This document shows positions 1-6,704 of a stretch of DNA of 64,000 bases, in pieces. Each line of letters opens with the position of its first letter. Within the stretch, counting starts at the first letter, position 1. This stretch comes from Vallitalea sp. (GTDB taxonomy: Bacteria > Bacillota > Clostridia > Lachnospirales > Vallitaleaceae), in the NCBI RefSeq assembly GCF_025211055.1, contig NZ_JAOARO010000038.1, forward strand, positions 1-64,000, read 5' to 3'. Under the pieces are notes generated by a model. The model was given only the letters and a program-made list of their open reading frames with translations. It searched no databases and was not told the DNA's origin. The position numbers were made by a program, and so were the translations under genes.

Positions 1-1
1 A

Positions 2-145
2 AACGCAATAAAGTATGCGAATACCAGAAAAGGCTACTGGCAAGTAGCCGGTAGCCAAATACTGAATTGCTCTATTACTGATAACCGCTTGAGAAAGCAG
101 GGATATCAATTCTTTTCAGATTACTACAAACTTGTCAGAGCGTAA
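2..145 (+). CDS. Group II intron reverse transcriptase/maturase, C-terminal end (partial)
   Basis: The reading frame is open from the left window edge and encodes 47 C-terminal residues before TAA at 143-145. It contains KYANTRKGYWQVAGSQIL and ends QGYQFFSDYYKLVRA, the usual C-terminal tail of bacterial group II intron-encoded proteins (A-N-[ST]-R-K-G-Y-W followed by an L-x-x-x-G-[YF] stretch). The protein is a reverse transcriptase, maturase and sometimes endonuclease that splices and mobilises its own intron. The catalytic domains lie outside the window, so activity cannot be judged. The intron RNA 3' end follows directly. Confidence 0.9.
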   Translation, partial: NAIKYANTRKGYWQVAGSQILNCSITDNRLRKQGYQFFSDYYKLVRA

Positions 146-147
146 AC

Positions 148-230
148 TTAGGAGGCGCCGTATACGAGACCCGTACGTACGGTGCCGTGGAAGGTCGGAA
201 AAGTTATTTAACTTTTCCTCCTATCCGATT
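148..230 (+). mobile_element. Group II intron 3' end (domains V and VI)
   Basis: Seven bases after the maturase stop a domain V-like hairpin spans about 154-185. Its arms GCCGTATACG and CGTACGTACGG resemble the conserved GCCGTATGCG/CGTACGGT pairing of bacterial introns. A second hairpin follows at about 197-218 (GGAAAAGTT/AACTTTTCC) in the domain VI position. The sequence ends CCTATCCGAT, a plausible 3' splice boundary near 229. The 5' part and the interrupted target are outside the window. Domain V fit was judged by eye, not by a covariance model. Confidence 0.82.
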
Positions 231-445
231 AAGCACTACAGTATTATACATAAAATGATACTTTAACGCATAATTAAACCTTTAACAACTTTTTTGATAT
301 ATGGATAATACAAAGTTTTATTAAAAATTTTAAATTTATAAAAAAAATAAATTATATGCAAATTATATAATTTTAAATGCTAATATGATATAATTGTTTT
401 ATCGAGCTCGATTAATAGTTAAAATATAAAATAAAGGAGAAAGAA

Positions 446-1264
446 ATGAAGAAAAAACTAAAAAGAGTATTATGTCTTTTACTTACATGCACTATTATAA
501 TTAGTTATAATACAGCGAATGTATCAGCTAAGGAGTTATCTAATAAAAAAAATTTTGAATTTGTAGATAATTCAGGGGAACTTATTAGAATAGAATTATA
601 TGAAGAGGGAAATAAAATAATTGGTAAACAGTATAAAAATAATATTTTAATGGTAGAAGAAGAAGCTTATAAAAATAGTAATATTATTAAAATAAAACAA
701 GACGGTAAAATATCTTATAAGGATTGCTCAGCAAATATATATAATATACCAGCATTTTCTGCTAATAATATAAAAAGTCAAGGAAACTATATCGATACGC
801 TTACATATCAAGTATCAGACCATCGAATTGATTTATATTTAGAAAAAGGTCCTATGAGAGAAACTATATACAATGTACAAAACGAACTAGGAAATATTAT
901 AGATATTGCTATGATACTTGCAGGTGCAGTAGCAATTCCTCTTGTTATTATTAATGCTTATATTAGTGTACTTATTTATAATTCACTAATTTTTGTTGTT
1001 GGTGGTGCAATAAAGAGCTGGAAAGGAATCAAGTCTCTTAATGTTGATGCTGTTCGTTATACATGGTATAGCTATGATGCGGATGATCATAGTACCTGTG
1101 AAACTCAATGGAACGATGTTTACACAATAAAGGAATCAACAAGTACACTTATAGGTCAAGTATATGGTACTACTGAAGATGACATCTATGAACAAGAATT
1201 TAAAGCAACATGCTATATGCTTTTATGGCCATGTGATTTTGATAATCCTGCCAATATTTATTAA
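446..1264 (+). CDS. Exported hypothetical protein with internal hydrophobic segment (272 aa)
   Basis: I do not recognise a family. ATG at 446 follows AAAGGAG. Residues 1-28 form a signal peptide: MKKKLKR, a hydrophobic core, then VSA before KEL. The middle is polar and Lys/Asn-rich. Around residues 150-190 lies a long hydrophobic stretch (IAMILAGAVAIPLVIINAYI and following) that could be one long or two short membrane segments. The C-terminus is Trp/Tyr/Cys-rich (YTWYSY, CETQW, CYMLLWPCDF). A small membrane-protein gene starts 36 bases downstream on the same strand, so the two are probably cotranscribed. A secreted membrane-active peptide with its partner is one possible reading, without motif support. 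Confidence 0.7.
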   Translation: MKKKLKRVLCLLLTCTIIISYNTANVSAKELSNKKNFEFVDNSGELIRIELYEEGNKIIGKQYKNNILMVEEEAYKNSNIIKIKQDGKISYKDCSANIYNIPAFSANNIKSQGNYIDTLTYQVSDHRIDLYLEKGPMRETIYNVQNELGNIIDIAMILAGAVAIPLVIINAYISVLIYNSLIFVVGGAIKSWKGIKSLNVDAVRYTWYSYDADDHSTCETQWNDVYTIKESTSTLIGQVYGTTEDDIYEQEFKATCYMLLWPCDFDNPANIY

Positions 1265-1300
1265 TATTCATATAATTGAAAAGTGATATAGGAGAATAAT

Positions 1301-1612
1301 ATGGAGTGGAAATATATAATTTTAACAATTGGTAGTATTTATTTAATTATTGATGGAATTTTAATTTTTACAGAAAAAAAAGCTAAAAATATAAATAAAC
1401 ATTTAATACCACGACGTTTTGAGATAAAAAACGAAAAAAAGTTTATTAGATATATAGGATTTGTAATTAACTGTATGGGAATTATATTTTTATTGATATC
1501 TATTGCTTTTATATTTAAAAATGATTCATTGATATACTTGGGTATATTTTTATTTATTACTGCTCCTATTATTTTTTTATTAGTGAGTATAAAATTTGTT
1601 CGTATTAAATAA
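1301..1612 (+). CDS. Small integral membrane protein (103 aa), unknown function
   Basis: ATG at 1301 is preceded by TAGGAGAATA. Three hydrophobic helices are visible, at about residues 3-23 (IILTIGSIYLIIDGILIF), 52-71 (IGFVINCMGIIFLLISIAFI) and 77-99 (LIYLGIFLFITAPIIFLLVS), with a basic loop between the first two. No family is recognised. It lies 36 bases downstream of the exported 272-residue protein and shares its terminator at 1627-1660, so it could act with or protect against that protein. This is inference from position only. Confidence 0.68.
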   Translation: MEWKYIILTIGSIYLIIDGILIFTEKKAKNINKHLIPRRFEIKNEKKFIRYIGFVINCMGIIFLLISIAFIFKNDSLIYLGIFLFITAPIIFLLVSIKFVRIK

Positions 1613-1626
1613 TGAAAGTATCGTAT

Positions 1627-1660
1627 AAGAGTTAAGACAATTTTAGTTTTAACTCTTTAT
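1627..1660 (+). terminator. Intrinsic terminator after the 446/1301 gene pair
   Basis: AAGAGTTAA (1627-1635) pairs with TTAACTCTT (1649-1657), followed by a T-rich stretch. It is the only clear transcription stop downstream of the membrane-protein gene. Confidence 0.65.
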
Positions 1661-1763
1661 TTATGCTATTTTTAGAACAAAAAATATATTAATAGAGTAG
1701 GGGGAGTAGAAAGTATTGTTAAAGAATATATATTATAACTGATTATTACCAAATATAACCAAC

Positions 1764-1804
1764 TACAGATCAGAAGGCCGAGAGTTCGAATCCTTCTGCG
1801 CACG
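1764..1804 (+). pseudogene. 3' fragment of a tRNA gene
   Basis: The stretch ACAGATCAGAAGGCCG... runs into AGTTCGAATCC and TGCGCACG. That matches the layout of a bacterial tRNA from the 3' side of the anticodon arm through the TTCGAAT T-loop to an acceptor 3' strand. The T-stem pairs imperfectly, no CCA is encoded, and no 5' half (D-arm or acceptor 5' strand) is visible upstream. A terminator-like hairpin follows, as expected after a tRNA. It is best read as the residue left by an integration or deletion event at a tRNA gene, or as a decayed tRNA. Confidence 0.6.
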
Positions 1805-1810
1805 TCACAG

Positions 1811-1855
1811 AAACTCTGGGTTTGCAATTAAGTGCTTGCCGAGGGTTTTTATTTG
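1811..1855 (+). terminator. Terminator hairpin retained behind the tRNA fragment
   Basis: AAACTCTGGG (1811-1820) pairs with CCGAGGGTTT (1839-1848) with one G-U pair and one mismatch, followed by TTATTTGATTTTTT. The position right after the tRNA fragment suggests it was the terminator of the original tRNA transcript. Confidence 0.6.
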
Positions 1856-1918
1856 ATTTTTTACGAATTATCTGATAAGATATATATATAAGACATATTA
1901 GTATTGGGGGGAACGTGT

Positions 1919-2032
1919 ATGAAAAAAACATGTTATGAAAATACTAGCAGATGGCTTAATGATAACAAAAAAGAATACGGATTTTGGGCAATACTTACAA
2001 TTATATTAGTTTCACTATTATTACTTTTTTAA
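1919..2032 (+). CDS. 37-residue single-span membrane peptide
   Basis: ATG at 1919 is preceded by a purine-rich TTGGGGGGAACGTGT. The product starts [20 protein letters not shown]. The remaining residues, [16 protein letters not shown], form one hydrophobic helix running to the C-terminus. Its stop codon overlaps a strong terminator, so the gene is a self-contained unit. The family is unknown. Tail-anchored small proteins of this type occur as toxins, stress peptides or regulators, and nothing here decides between them. Confidence 0.5.
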   Translation: MKKTCYENTSRWLNDNKKEYGFWAILTIILVSLLLLF

Positions 2033-2058
2033 GTCTACCTATTTGGTAGACTTTTTTT
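2031..2058 (+). terminator. Strong intrinsic terminator of the 37-residue gene
   Basis: AAGTCTACC (2031-2039), loop TATTT, then GGTAGACTT (2045-2053) running into a T-tract. The nine-base-pair stem is perfect. Confidence 0.88.
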
Positions 2059-2069
2059 GTACTAATATA

Positions 2070-2270
2070 AAAAATAGGGGTAGGTCTGTTGTATATTCAG
2101 ATGTACCTGATTATGCATTGATGATAGGTGTACCAGCTAGACAAAAAGGTTGGGTATTTGAATGTGGTGAACAGTTGGAAGAGAATTTAATATGTAAGAA
2201 ATGTCAAAGATTTTATAAAATAATAAACGATGGTATCAAGCAGGTAAAACAATATGATACAAATGAATGA
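2070..2270 (+). pseudogene. 3' remnant of a hexapeptide-repeat sugar O/N-acetyltransferase gene (WlbB/VioB/FdtC-like)
   Basis: The frame encodes [20 protein letters not shown], then [11 protein letters not shown] and CKKCQRFY. In sugar N-acetyltransferases with a left-handed beta-helix, the end of the helix reads S-V-V-T-x-D-V-P-D-Y-A-L-V-x-G-V-P-A-R-Q-x-G-W, followed by a C-x-C-G...C-x-x-C knuckle. Only this last part is present. The upstream sequence is a terminator and unrelated bases, so the helix body and catalytic part have been deleted. The frame ends at TGA 2268-2270 and overlaps the next remnant by 17 bases, the operon arrangement of an acetyltransferase-aminotransferase pair. Confidence 0.75.
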
Positions 2271-2649
2271 TTTAGCTTTGCAGTATAAAAGATTAAAATC
2301 AGACATTTTACATTTAAATCAACATCTAGTAATAACTTTGGTAGGGGCTACACCTGTGTTTGTAGTAGACTTATTTTTATTACCATGTGATTATGAAAGC
2401 ATAGGAAAGAAGAAAGTATAAAAACAACTATCTATTACCAAAAACCTTTACATCTCCAAGAAGTATATAAAAACCTAAGTTATGAAATAGATGTTTTTTA
2501 TAGCTGAATATATAAGTAAAAGAATTTTCAGCCTTCCAATGTACCCATATTTAGCAGTAGAGAAATTACAATATATAATTGATACTCTAAAAACTATGAA
2601 AGAGCATAATAAAAAACAGGATAAAAGAGAAAAACCCTCTTATCCATAA
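2254..2649 (+). pseudogene. Decayed DegT/DnrJ/EryC1-type sugar aminotransferase gene (WlbC/VioA/FdtB-like)
   Basis: Three separated pieces of one family can be read. Residues [18 protein letters not shown] from ATG 2254 are the N-terminus (family form M-I-x-M-x-D-L-x-x-Q-Y). LVGATPVFVVDLF and YESIGKK before TAA 2419-2421 match the central V-G-A-T-P-V-F-V-D strand after a deletion. YYQKPLHLQEVYKNL (from 2433) and, after a frameshift near 2490, AEYISKRIFSLPMYPYL and LQYIIDTL, ending at TAA 2647-2649, are the typical C-terminus. The PLP-lysine region is absent, so the enzyme is dead. Together with the preceding acetyltransferase remnant it shows that a nucleotide-sugar amination/acetylation cassette was lost here. 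Confidence 0.8.
2608..2645 (-). terminator. Terminator of the Gly/Tyr/Cys-rich gene
   Basis: On the minus strand GGATAAGAG (2645-2637) pairs with CTCTTTTATCC (2629-2619, two bases bulged) and runs into TGTTTTTTATT. It lies 30 bases past the minus-strand stop and within the tail of the aminotransferase remnant. Confidence 0.7.
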
Positions 2650-2675
2650 ACATGTCCGATTTAAATATAAAATTA

Positions 2676-2876
2676 TTAATATCTACCAAAACCACAGCAG
2701 CATCTTCTTCTACAGCCACAACAACCACAACCGCAACATAAACTACAGCAATTAGAACAACAGCAACCATAACCGCCGTAACCATAGCCGCCATAACCAT
2801 AGCCACCATAACCATAACCGCCGTAACCGTATCCACCATAACCTCTACAACAACAGCCATAACCATATCCAAACAT
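2676..2876 (-). CDS. Gly/Tyr/Cys-rich small structural protein (66 aa)
   Basis: ATG at 2876-2874 is preceded on the minus strand by GAAAGGAGTGTTATT, a strong ribosome site, which fixes the frame; other frames here are low-complexity shadows. Composition is extreme: a central run of GYGGYGYGG-type repeats flanked by cysteine clusters, 17 Cys in 66 residues (CCC near the start; CCC, CC, CC, C, CC, C, CCC in the second half), then GFGRY. There is no signal peptide and no catalytic motif. Such composition suits a disulfide- or dityrosine-cross-linked coat or exosporium component, or possibly a metal-binding protein. A SigK-like promoter lies upstream, and the neighbours are spore-surface glycan genes. 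Confidence 0.75.
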   Translation of the reverse strand: MFGYGYGCCCRGYGGYGYGGYGYGGYGYGGYGYGGYGCCCSNCCSLCCGCGCCGCRRRCCCGFGRY

Positions 2877-2907
2877 AATAACACTCCTTTCATATGATTT
2901 CCTAGTT

Positions 2908-2935
2908 TATATTATTCGCTAATCAACAAAATTGT
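2908..2935 (-). promoter_or_regulatory. Candidate SigK-like promoter of the Gly/Tyr/Cys-rich gene
   Basis: On the minus strand AC (2935-2934) is followed by 17 bases and AATAATATA (2916-2908). The SigK consensus known from Bacillus and Clostridioides is AC-N16/17-CATANNNTA, so only the first base of the -10 differs. The predicted start leaves a leader of about 25 bases before ATG 2876. The same motif recurs upstream of several other genes in this locus. Confidence 0.42.
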
Positions 2936-3015
2936 GACAAGCTACTTAATAATTGTTTATAGTAATAGTAGTAATAAAACCATATGAAATAGAAGTATCA
3001 GAGGTATGTCTAGTA

Positions 3016-3043
3016 ACATTATGCAAATAGTATTAATATAATA
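3016..3043 (+). promoter_or_regulatory. Candidate SigK-like promoter of the 3075 glycosyltransferase gene
   Basis: GTAAC (AC at 3016-3017), 17 bases, then AATATAATA (3035-3043). It is identical in spacing and -10 sequence to the motif before the aminotransferase gene at 12199. The leader would be about 25 bases. Confidence 0.42.
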
Positions 3044-3074
3044 AATTATAGCTTGTATAAAAAAGAGGTGTTAT

Positions 3075-4079
3075 ATGAAAATTGGATTTCCAGTAGAGCC
3101 AGAAGGAAAAGGCGGAACCAGAACCTGGGTAAAAGCTTTTAGCAATTACTGTGTATCTAAAGGACATCAAGTATATTTTACTAAAGACGAAGAAGTTGAT
3201 GTTTTTATAACCTTAGCTTTCTATACCACACCTGAAGAATTAAAGAGAATGAAGCAAAGAAATACTAAGATTTTATATAGGATGGATGGTATTTACTATA
3301 ATTATCTAATAGACAATAGAACTACCATTAGATTAAATGGTCTAATAGCTGATTCTATGAAATTAGCAGACCGAATTATATATCAAAGTGATTTTTCTAA
3401 AAATATGGCCAGTCAATTATTTAATGGACAAGAATTACCAGGGGTTATAATCTATAATGGAGCGGATACAAATGTATTCAAAGAAAAGGGTAAGATACTT
3501 CCAAAACCAAAAGATAAGAAAATAATACTATCAATAGCCTATTGGGGACCAGAACTAATGGCAGAGTATAGTATTAGAAATATAATAAACATAGCAAAAG
3601 AATTATCTGATAGAAAAGATATTGAATTCTGGGTTCTTGGAGAGGCTTATCCATTCGTAGAAGAAAGAATAAAGAAAGCAGGTCTTGACAATATTACAAG
3701 ATATAATCTAAGAACACCAATTCCAAGAGGAAGAATGCCGGATTATATACGTACTTCGGATATAATATTACACACTAGACCAAACGATGCTTGTTCCAAT
3801 TTGATTATTGAAGCAATGAATGTTGGTAAGCCCATAGTAGGTCTTGACTTAGGCAGTACGCCAGAGCTTTTAGGAGATGCTGGTTTACGAGGGGAATGTG
3901 AACCATCCTTTGAACATTTTCCAATAATTAATATTGAAAGTATGGCTAGCCAGTTATTAAAAACATTTGATAACTATGAGTATTATAAAGAGAAAATAAA
4001 GGAAAGAAGTAAAAGATTTACTCTTGAACAAATGTGTAAAAAATATTTTATAGAAATAAATAATCTAGTTAATAATTAG
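3075..4079 (+). CDS. GT4-like GT-B glycosyltransferase (334 aa)
   Basis: ATG follows AAAGAGGTGTTAT. The N-terminal half begins MKIGFPVEPEGKGGTRTWVK, with the glycine-rich acceptor-side loop of GT-B enzymes. The C-terminal nucleotide-sugar domain shows HTRPNDACSNLIIEAMNVGKPIVG (split: NDACSNLIIEAM, then GKPIVG), the E-x7-E-type segment of family GT4, followed by GSTPELLGDAG. The likely role is transfer of a sugar from a nucleotide donor to a growing glycan or protein-linked sugar in the cytosol; donor and acceptor cannot be read from sequence. It is clearly paralogous to the minus-strand gene at 11001-12017 (shared GKGG, FSNYCVS-GHQV, PELLGDA). It sits 11 bases before the next glycosyltransferase, so the two form one operon. 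Confidence 0.85.
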   Translation: MKIGFPVEPEGKGGTRTWVKAFSNYCVSKGHQVYFTKDEEVDVFITLAFYTTPEELKRMKQRNTKILYRMDGIYYNYLIDNRTTIRLNGLIADSMKLADRIIYQSDFSKNMASQLFNGQELPGVIIYNGADTNVFKEKGKILPKPKDKKIILSIAYWGPELMAEYSIRNIINIAKELSDRKDIEFWVLGEAYPFVEERIKKAGLDNITRYNLRTPIPRGRMPDYIRTSDIILHTRPNDACSNLIIEAMNVGKPIVGLDLGSTPELLGDAGLRGECEPSFEHFPIINIESMASQLLKTFDNYEYYKEKIKERSKRFTLEQMCKKYFIEINNLVNN

Positions 4080-4090
4080 GATGTGATAGG

Positions 4091-5104
4091 GTGAATATTA
4101 AATTTTTCTTATCAGATAATGATTTAGCTCCTACAACTGTTTCAGGAAAATTGTTTGCTAATGCGTTAATAAACCGTGGTTATGATATTGAAATAGTACA
4201 AAAATCTAATAGAAAAATAGATATACTGAATAGACTAAGTTGTGACATGATCATATTTCAAAAAACTTTTGATAAAGGACATAGCTATAACGAAGTACAA
4301 CACTTAAAAGGAAAAGTCCATCTAGTATATATAGATGACGATTTTTTAGGAATGAATGACAAGAATCATATAAATACATTAAATATAGCAGACCTTATTC
4401 TTGTAGGAAACAAACAACATGAGGAATTAATGCATAAATATACTAAAACACCAGTAGAGACTATTACTTCAATACATGATTTTGACAATTATAATTATAT
4501 ACCTTTGGAAAAAAGAAAAAATAATCCATTAATAATTAGTTGGCAACAAAGCTTAGCTGATGTTTATATATCTGATTTATTAAGTATAAAATATCCCTTA
4601 ATCAAGCTTCATGAAGAATATGGAATCAGGTTACAACTATATGGATGGCATGAAGGAAAACACTATGGGAAACCAGATAACCGTAGATTCGTTAGTAATT
4701 ATTTTCCTTTTGCTGAATTTATTTCTTTTATGCCATATGATAGTTATATTAGGCATATTGTCCCTAAAATAGCTATGACAGATATATTTATTGTTCCTTA
4801 CTTAGATATACCTGATAGATATGGCAAAGCTGGATTCGGATTAAAAAGAATTATGATGTTAGGCGTACCAGTTATTGTTTCTGATATAGGTATTCATAAG
4901 GAAATAATTCAAGATGGAGTAAATGGATATATTGCAACAACAACAGATGAATGGTATCAGAAACTTAAACAACTAATTACTCAACCAGATTTGAGAAAAG
5001 ATTTTTCACTTACTTCTAAGAATTTAATGGATACTAAATATAGTTATGATAATTGTGTTAATATATTTATAGATGCAATTAAAAAATATATACCTAAATT
5101 TTAA
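4091..5104 (+). CDS. GT-B glycosyltransferase (337 aa), paralogue of 7799-8827
   Basis: The GTG start at 4091 is preceded by GTGATAGG. Domain layout: N-terminal Rossmann half with IIFQKTF and HLVYIDDDF, linker ISWQQSLADVYI, and a C-terminal half with DIFIVPYLD, GLKRIMMLGVPVIVSD and EIIQDGVNGYIATT, the last being the conserved GT-B donor-domain end (N-G-[FY]). The classical E-x7-E is replaced by a GFGLKRIM segment. It shares nearly every landmark with the minus-strand protein at 7799-8827 (FFQKT, NPLVISWQQACAD, FGLKRIML), so the two arose by duplication. It is the second gene of the 3075 operon. Substrate is unknown. Confidence 0.8.
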   Translation: MNIKFFLSDNDLAPTTVSGKLFANALINRGYDIEIVQKSNRKIDILNRLSCDMIIFQKTFDKGHSYNEVQHLKGKVHLVYIDDDFLGMNDKNHINTLNIADLILVGNKQHEELMHKYTKTPVETITSIHDFDNYNYIPLEKRKNNPLIISWQQSLADVYISDLLSIKYPLIKLHEEYGIRLQLYGWHEGKHYGKPDNRRFVSNYFPFAEFISFMPYDSYIRHIVPKIAMTDIFIVPYLDIPDRYGKAGFGLKRIMMLGVPVIVSDIGIHKEIIQDGVNGYIATTTDEWYQKLKQLITQPDLRKDFSLTSKNLMDTKYSYDNCVNIFIDAIKKYIPKF

Positions 5105-5193
5105 ATGATTAATATAGTTATGTTCTTTACCATTATTACTTTAGATGTTAAGATTGCCTAAGGAAATTCTTTTTAGTTAATTTTTATACTGTA

Positions 5194-5221
5194 ACGTTTC
5201 TAAATTAATTGTAATAAAATA
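5194..5221 (+). promoter_or_regulatory. Candidate SigK-like promoter of the rmlACB operon
   Basis: GTAAC (AC at 5194-5195), 17 bases, then AATAAAATA (5213-5221), matching the locus-wide AC-N17-AATANNNTA pattern. About 27 bases separate the expected start from the rmlA ATG. Confidence 0.42.
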
Positions 5222-5255
5222 AAATAAGACAACTTGTATATAAAAGAGGTGAGAC

Positions 5256-6122
5256 ATGAAGGGTATTATATTAGCAGGAGGATCTGGTACAAGACTATAT
5301 CCTTTAACAAAAGCAGTATCAAAGCAAATGTTACCAATCTATGATAAACCAATGATATATTATCCACTTGCCATATTGATGCAATCAAATATTAGAGATA
5401 TACTTATTATTTCTACCCCAAGAGATATAGGTAGTTATGAAGAACTATTGGGAGATGGTTCAAGATTTGGAATTTCATTATCCTTTAAAATTCAAACAAA
5501 GCCCAAAGGTATAGCTGATGCTTTTATTGTAGGTAAGCAATTCATAGGTAATAGTTCAGTTGCTTTAATACTTGGAGATAATGTTTTTTATGGGGAAAAA
5601 TTGAATAGTATTTTACAAAAGGTTGTTAAGAGAAAAAAAGGAGCAACTATTTTTGGTTATGGTGTAAAAGATCCAACTCATTATGGTGTAGTAGAATTTG
5701 ATAATAAATCCAATGCAGTTTCTATTGAGGAAAAACCTAAAAATCCAAAGTCTAATTTCGCTGTACCAGGATTATATTTTTACGATAATAATGTAATCTC
5801 TGTAGCTGAAAATATTGAACCATCCAATAGAAATGAACTGGAGATAACAGATGTTAATAGGGTATATATGGATCAAAATAAACTAAAAGTTGAAATACTT
5901 GAAGAAGGCATATCATGGTTCGATACTGGGACTTATCAAGGGCTTCTTAATGCAGCTAACTTCGTTGAGACTATACAAAAAGAGCAAAGAATATATATAG
6001 CTTGTATAGAAGAAATAGCATATAAAAAAGGATATATCAATAAACATCAATTACAAAAATTAGCTGAATCAATGATTAAGACTGAGTATGGACAGTACTT
6101 AAAAAATATATTAGAAAGGTAA
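5256..6122 (+). CDS. rmlA: Glucose-1-phosphate thymidylyltransferase RmlA
   Basis: RmlA makes dTDP-glucose from glucose-1-phosphate and dTTP, the first step to dTDP-L-rhamnose. The N-terminus [18 protein letters not shown] holds the nucleotide-binding G-G-x-G-T-R-L signature, followed by [17 protein letters not shown], very strongly conserved in RmlA. LGDNVFYG carries the metal-binding Asp, then [10 protein letters not shown] and NELEITDVN. The length of 288 residues is normal for the family. ATG at 5256 follows AAAGAGGTGAGAC. It is first in rmlA-rmlC-rmlB, with 6 bases to rmlC. The cytosolic product feeds the surrounding glycosyltransferases. Confidence 0.97.
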   Translation: MKGIILAGGSGTRLYPLTKAVSKQMLPIYDKPMIYYPLAILMQSNIRDILIISTPRDIGSYEELLGDGSRFGISLSFKIQTKPKGIADAFIVGKQFIGNSSVALILGDNVFYGEKLNSILQKVVKRKKGATIFGYGVKDPTHYGVVEFDNKSNAVSIEEKPKNPKSNFAVPGLYFYDNNVISVAENIEPSNRNELEITDVNRVYMDQNKLKVEILEEGISWFDTGTYQGLLNAANFVETIQKEQRIYIACIEEIAYKKGYINKHQLQKLAESMIKTEYGQYLKNILER

Positions 6123-6128
6123 AAATTA

Positions 6129-6686
6129 ATGGGGAAGTTTAATTTTATTAAAACTACTATAAAAGATCTGTATGTAATAGAGCCAAAAGTATTTCAAGAT
6201 AACCGTGGGTATTTCATGGAAAGTTATAATAGTAAAGATTTTATAGAAGCAGGTGTTAACGCAGTATTCGTACAATCTAATGAATCGGTTTCTAAAAAAG
6301 GAGTTATTAGAGGTTTGCATTATCAATATAAATGTCCTCAAGGAAAATTGGTAAGGGTTGTTATGGGAGAAGTTTTCGATGTAGCAGTTGACTTAAGAGT
6401 AAACAGTAATACCTATGGAAAATCTTATGGTGTAATTCTATCAAGTGATAATAATAAACAGTTTTACATACCTGAAGGTTTTGCACATGGTTTTCTAGTT
6501 TTATCAGATTATGCTAAATTCATATATAAATGTACTAACTACTACAATAAACAATATGAAGCTGGAATTATGTGGAATGATTCTACAATAAATATCAATT
6601 GGCCAATAGATAGGGTTGATAATATATTACTATCAGATAAAGATACTATTTGGCCGAGATTTGGATATAATAAAAAAATCATATGA
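6129..6686 (+). CDS. rmlC: dTDP-4-dehydrorhamnose 3,5-epimerase RmlC
   Basis: RmlC is a cupin-fold enzyme that epimerises C3 and C5 of dTDP-4-keto-6-deoxyglucose. FQDNRGYFMESYN is the N-terminal family signature. SKKGVIRGLHYQ contains the catalytic His (residue 64), and GEVFDVAVDLR and PEGFAHGFLVLSD follow in the expected places, ending with IDRVDNILLSDKD. The length of 185 residues is standard. The start lies 6 bases after rmlA, and a weak ribosome site (AAGGTAAAAATT) overlaps the rmlA stop, suggesting translational coupling. rmlB follows after 18 bases. Confidence 0.96.
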   Translation: MGKFNFIKTTIKDLYVIEPKVFQDNRGYFMESYNSKDFIEAGVNAVFVQSNESVSKKGVIRGLHYQYKCPQGKLVRVVMGEVFDVAVDLRVNSNTYGKSYGVILSSDNNKQFYIPEGFAHGFLVLSDYAKFIYKCTNYYNKQYEAGIMWNDSTININWPIDRVDNILLSDKDTIWPRFGYNKKII

Positions 6687-6704
6687 TTAGAGGTGAAATA
6701 ATAA

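Noticed and set aside
2043-2069. Use of the ATG-like or TTG start at 2043 for an intact 75-residue protein
   Set aside because: That start lies inside the terminator stem of the previous gene, and the encoded part matches only the end of a longer enzyme family, so it is a remnant.
2594-2893. Second minus-strand frame over the Gly/Tyr/Cys gene (Val/Met/Ala-rich, 99 residues)
   Set aside because: It is a shifted reading of the same repeats without a ribosome site; ATG 2876 in the other frame has a strong one and a structured composition.
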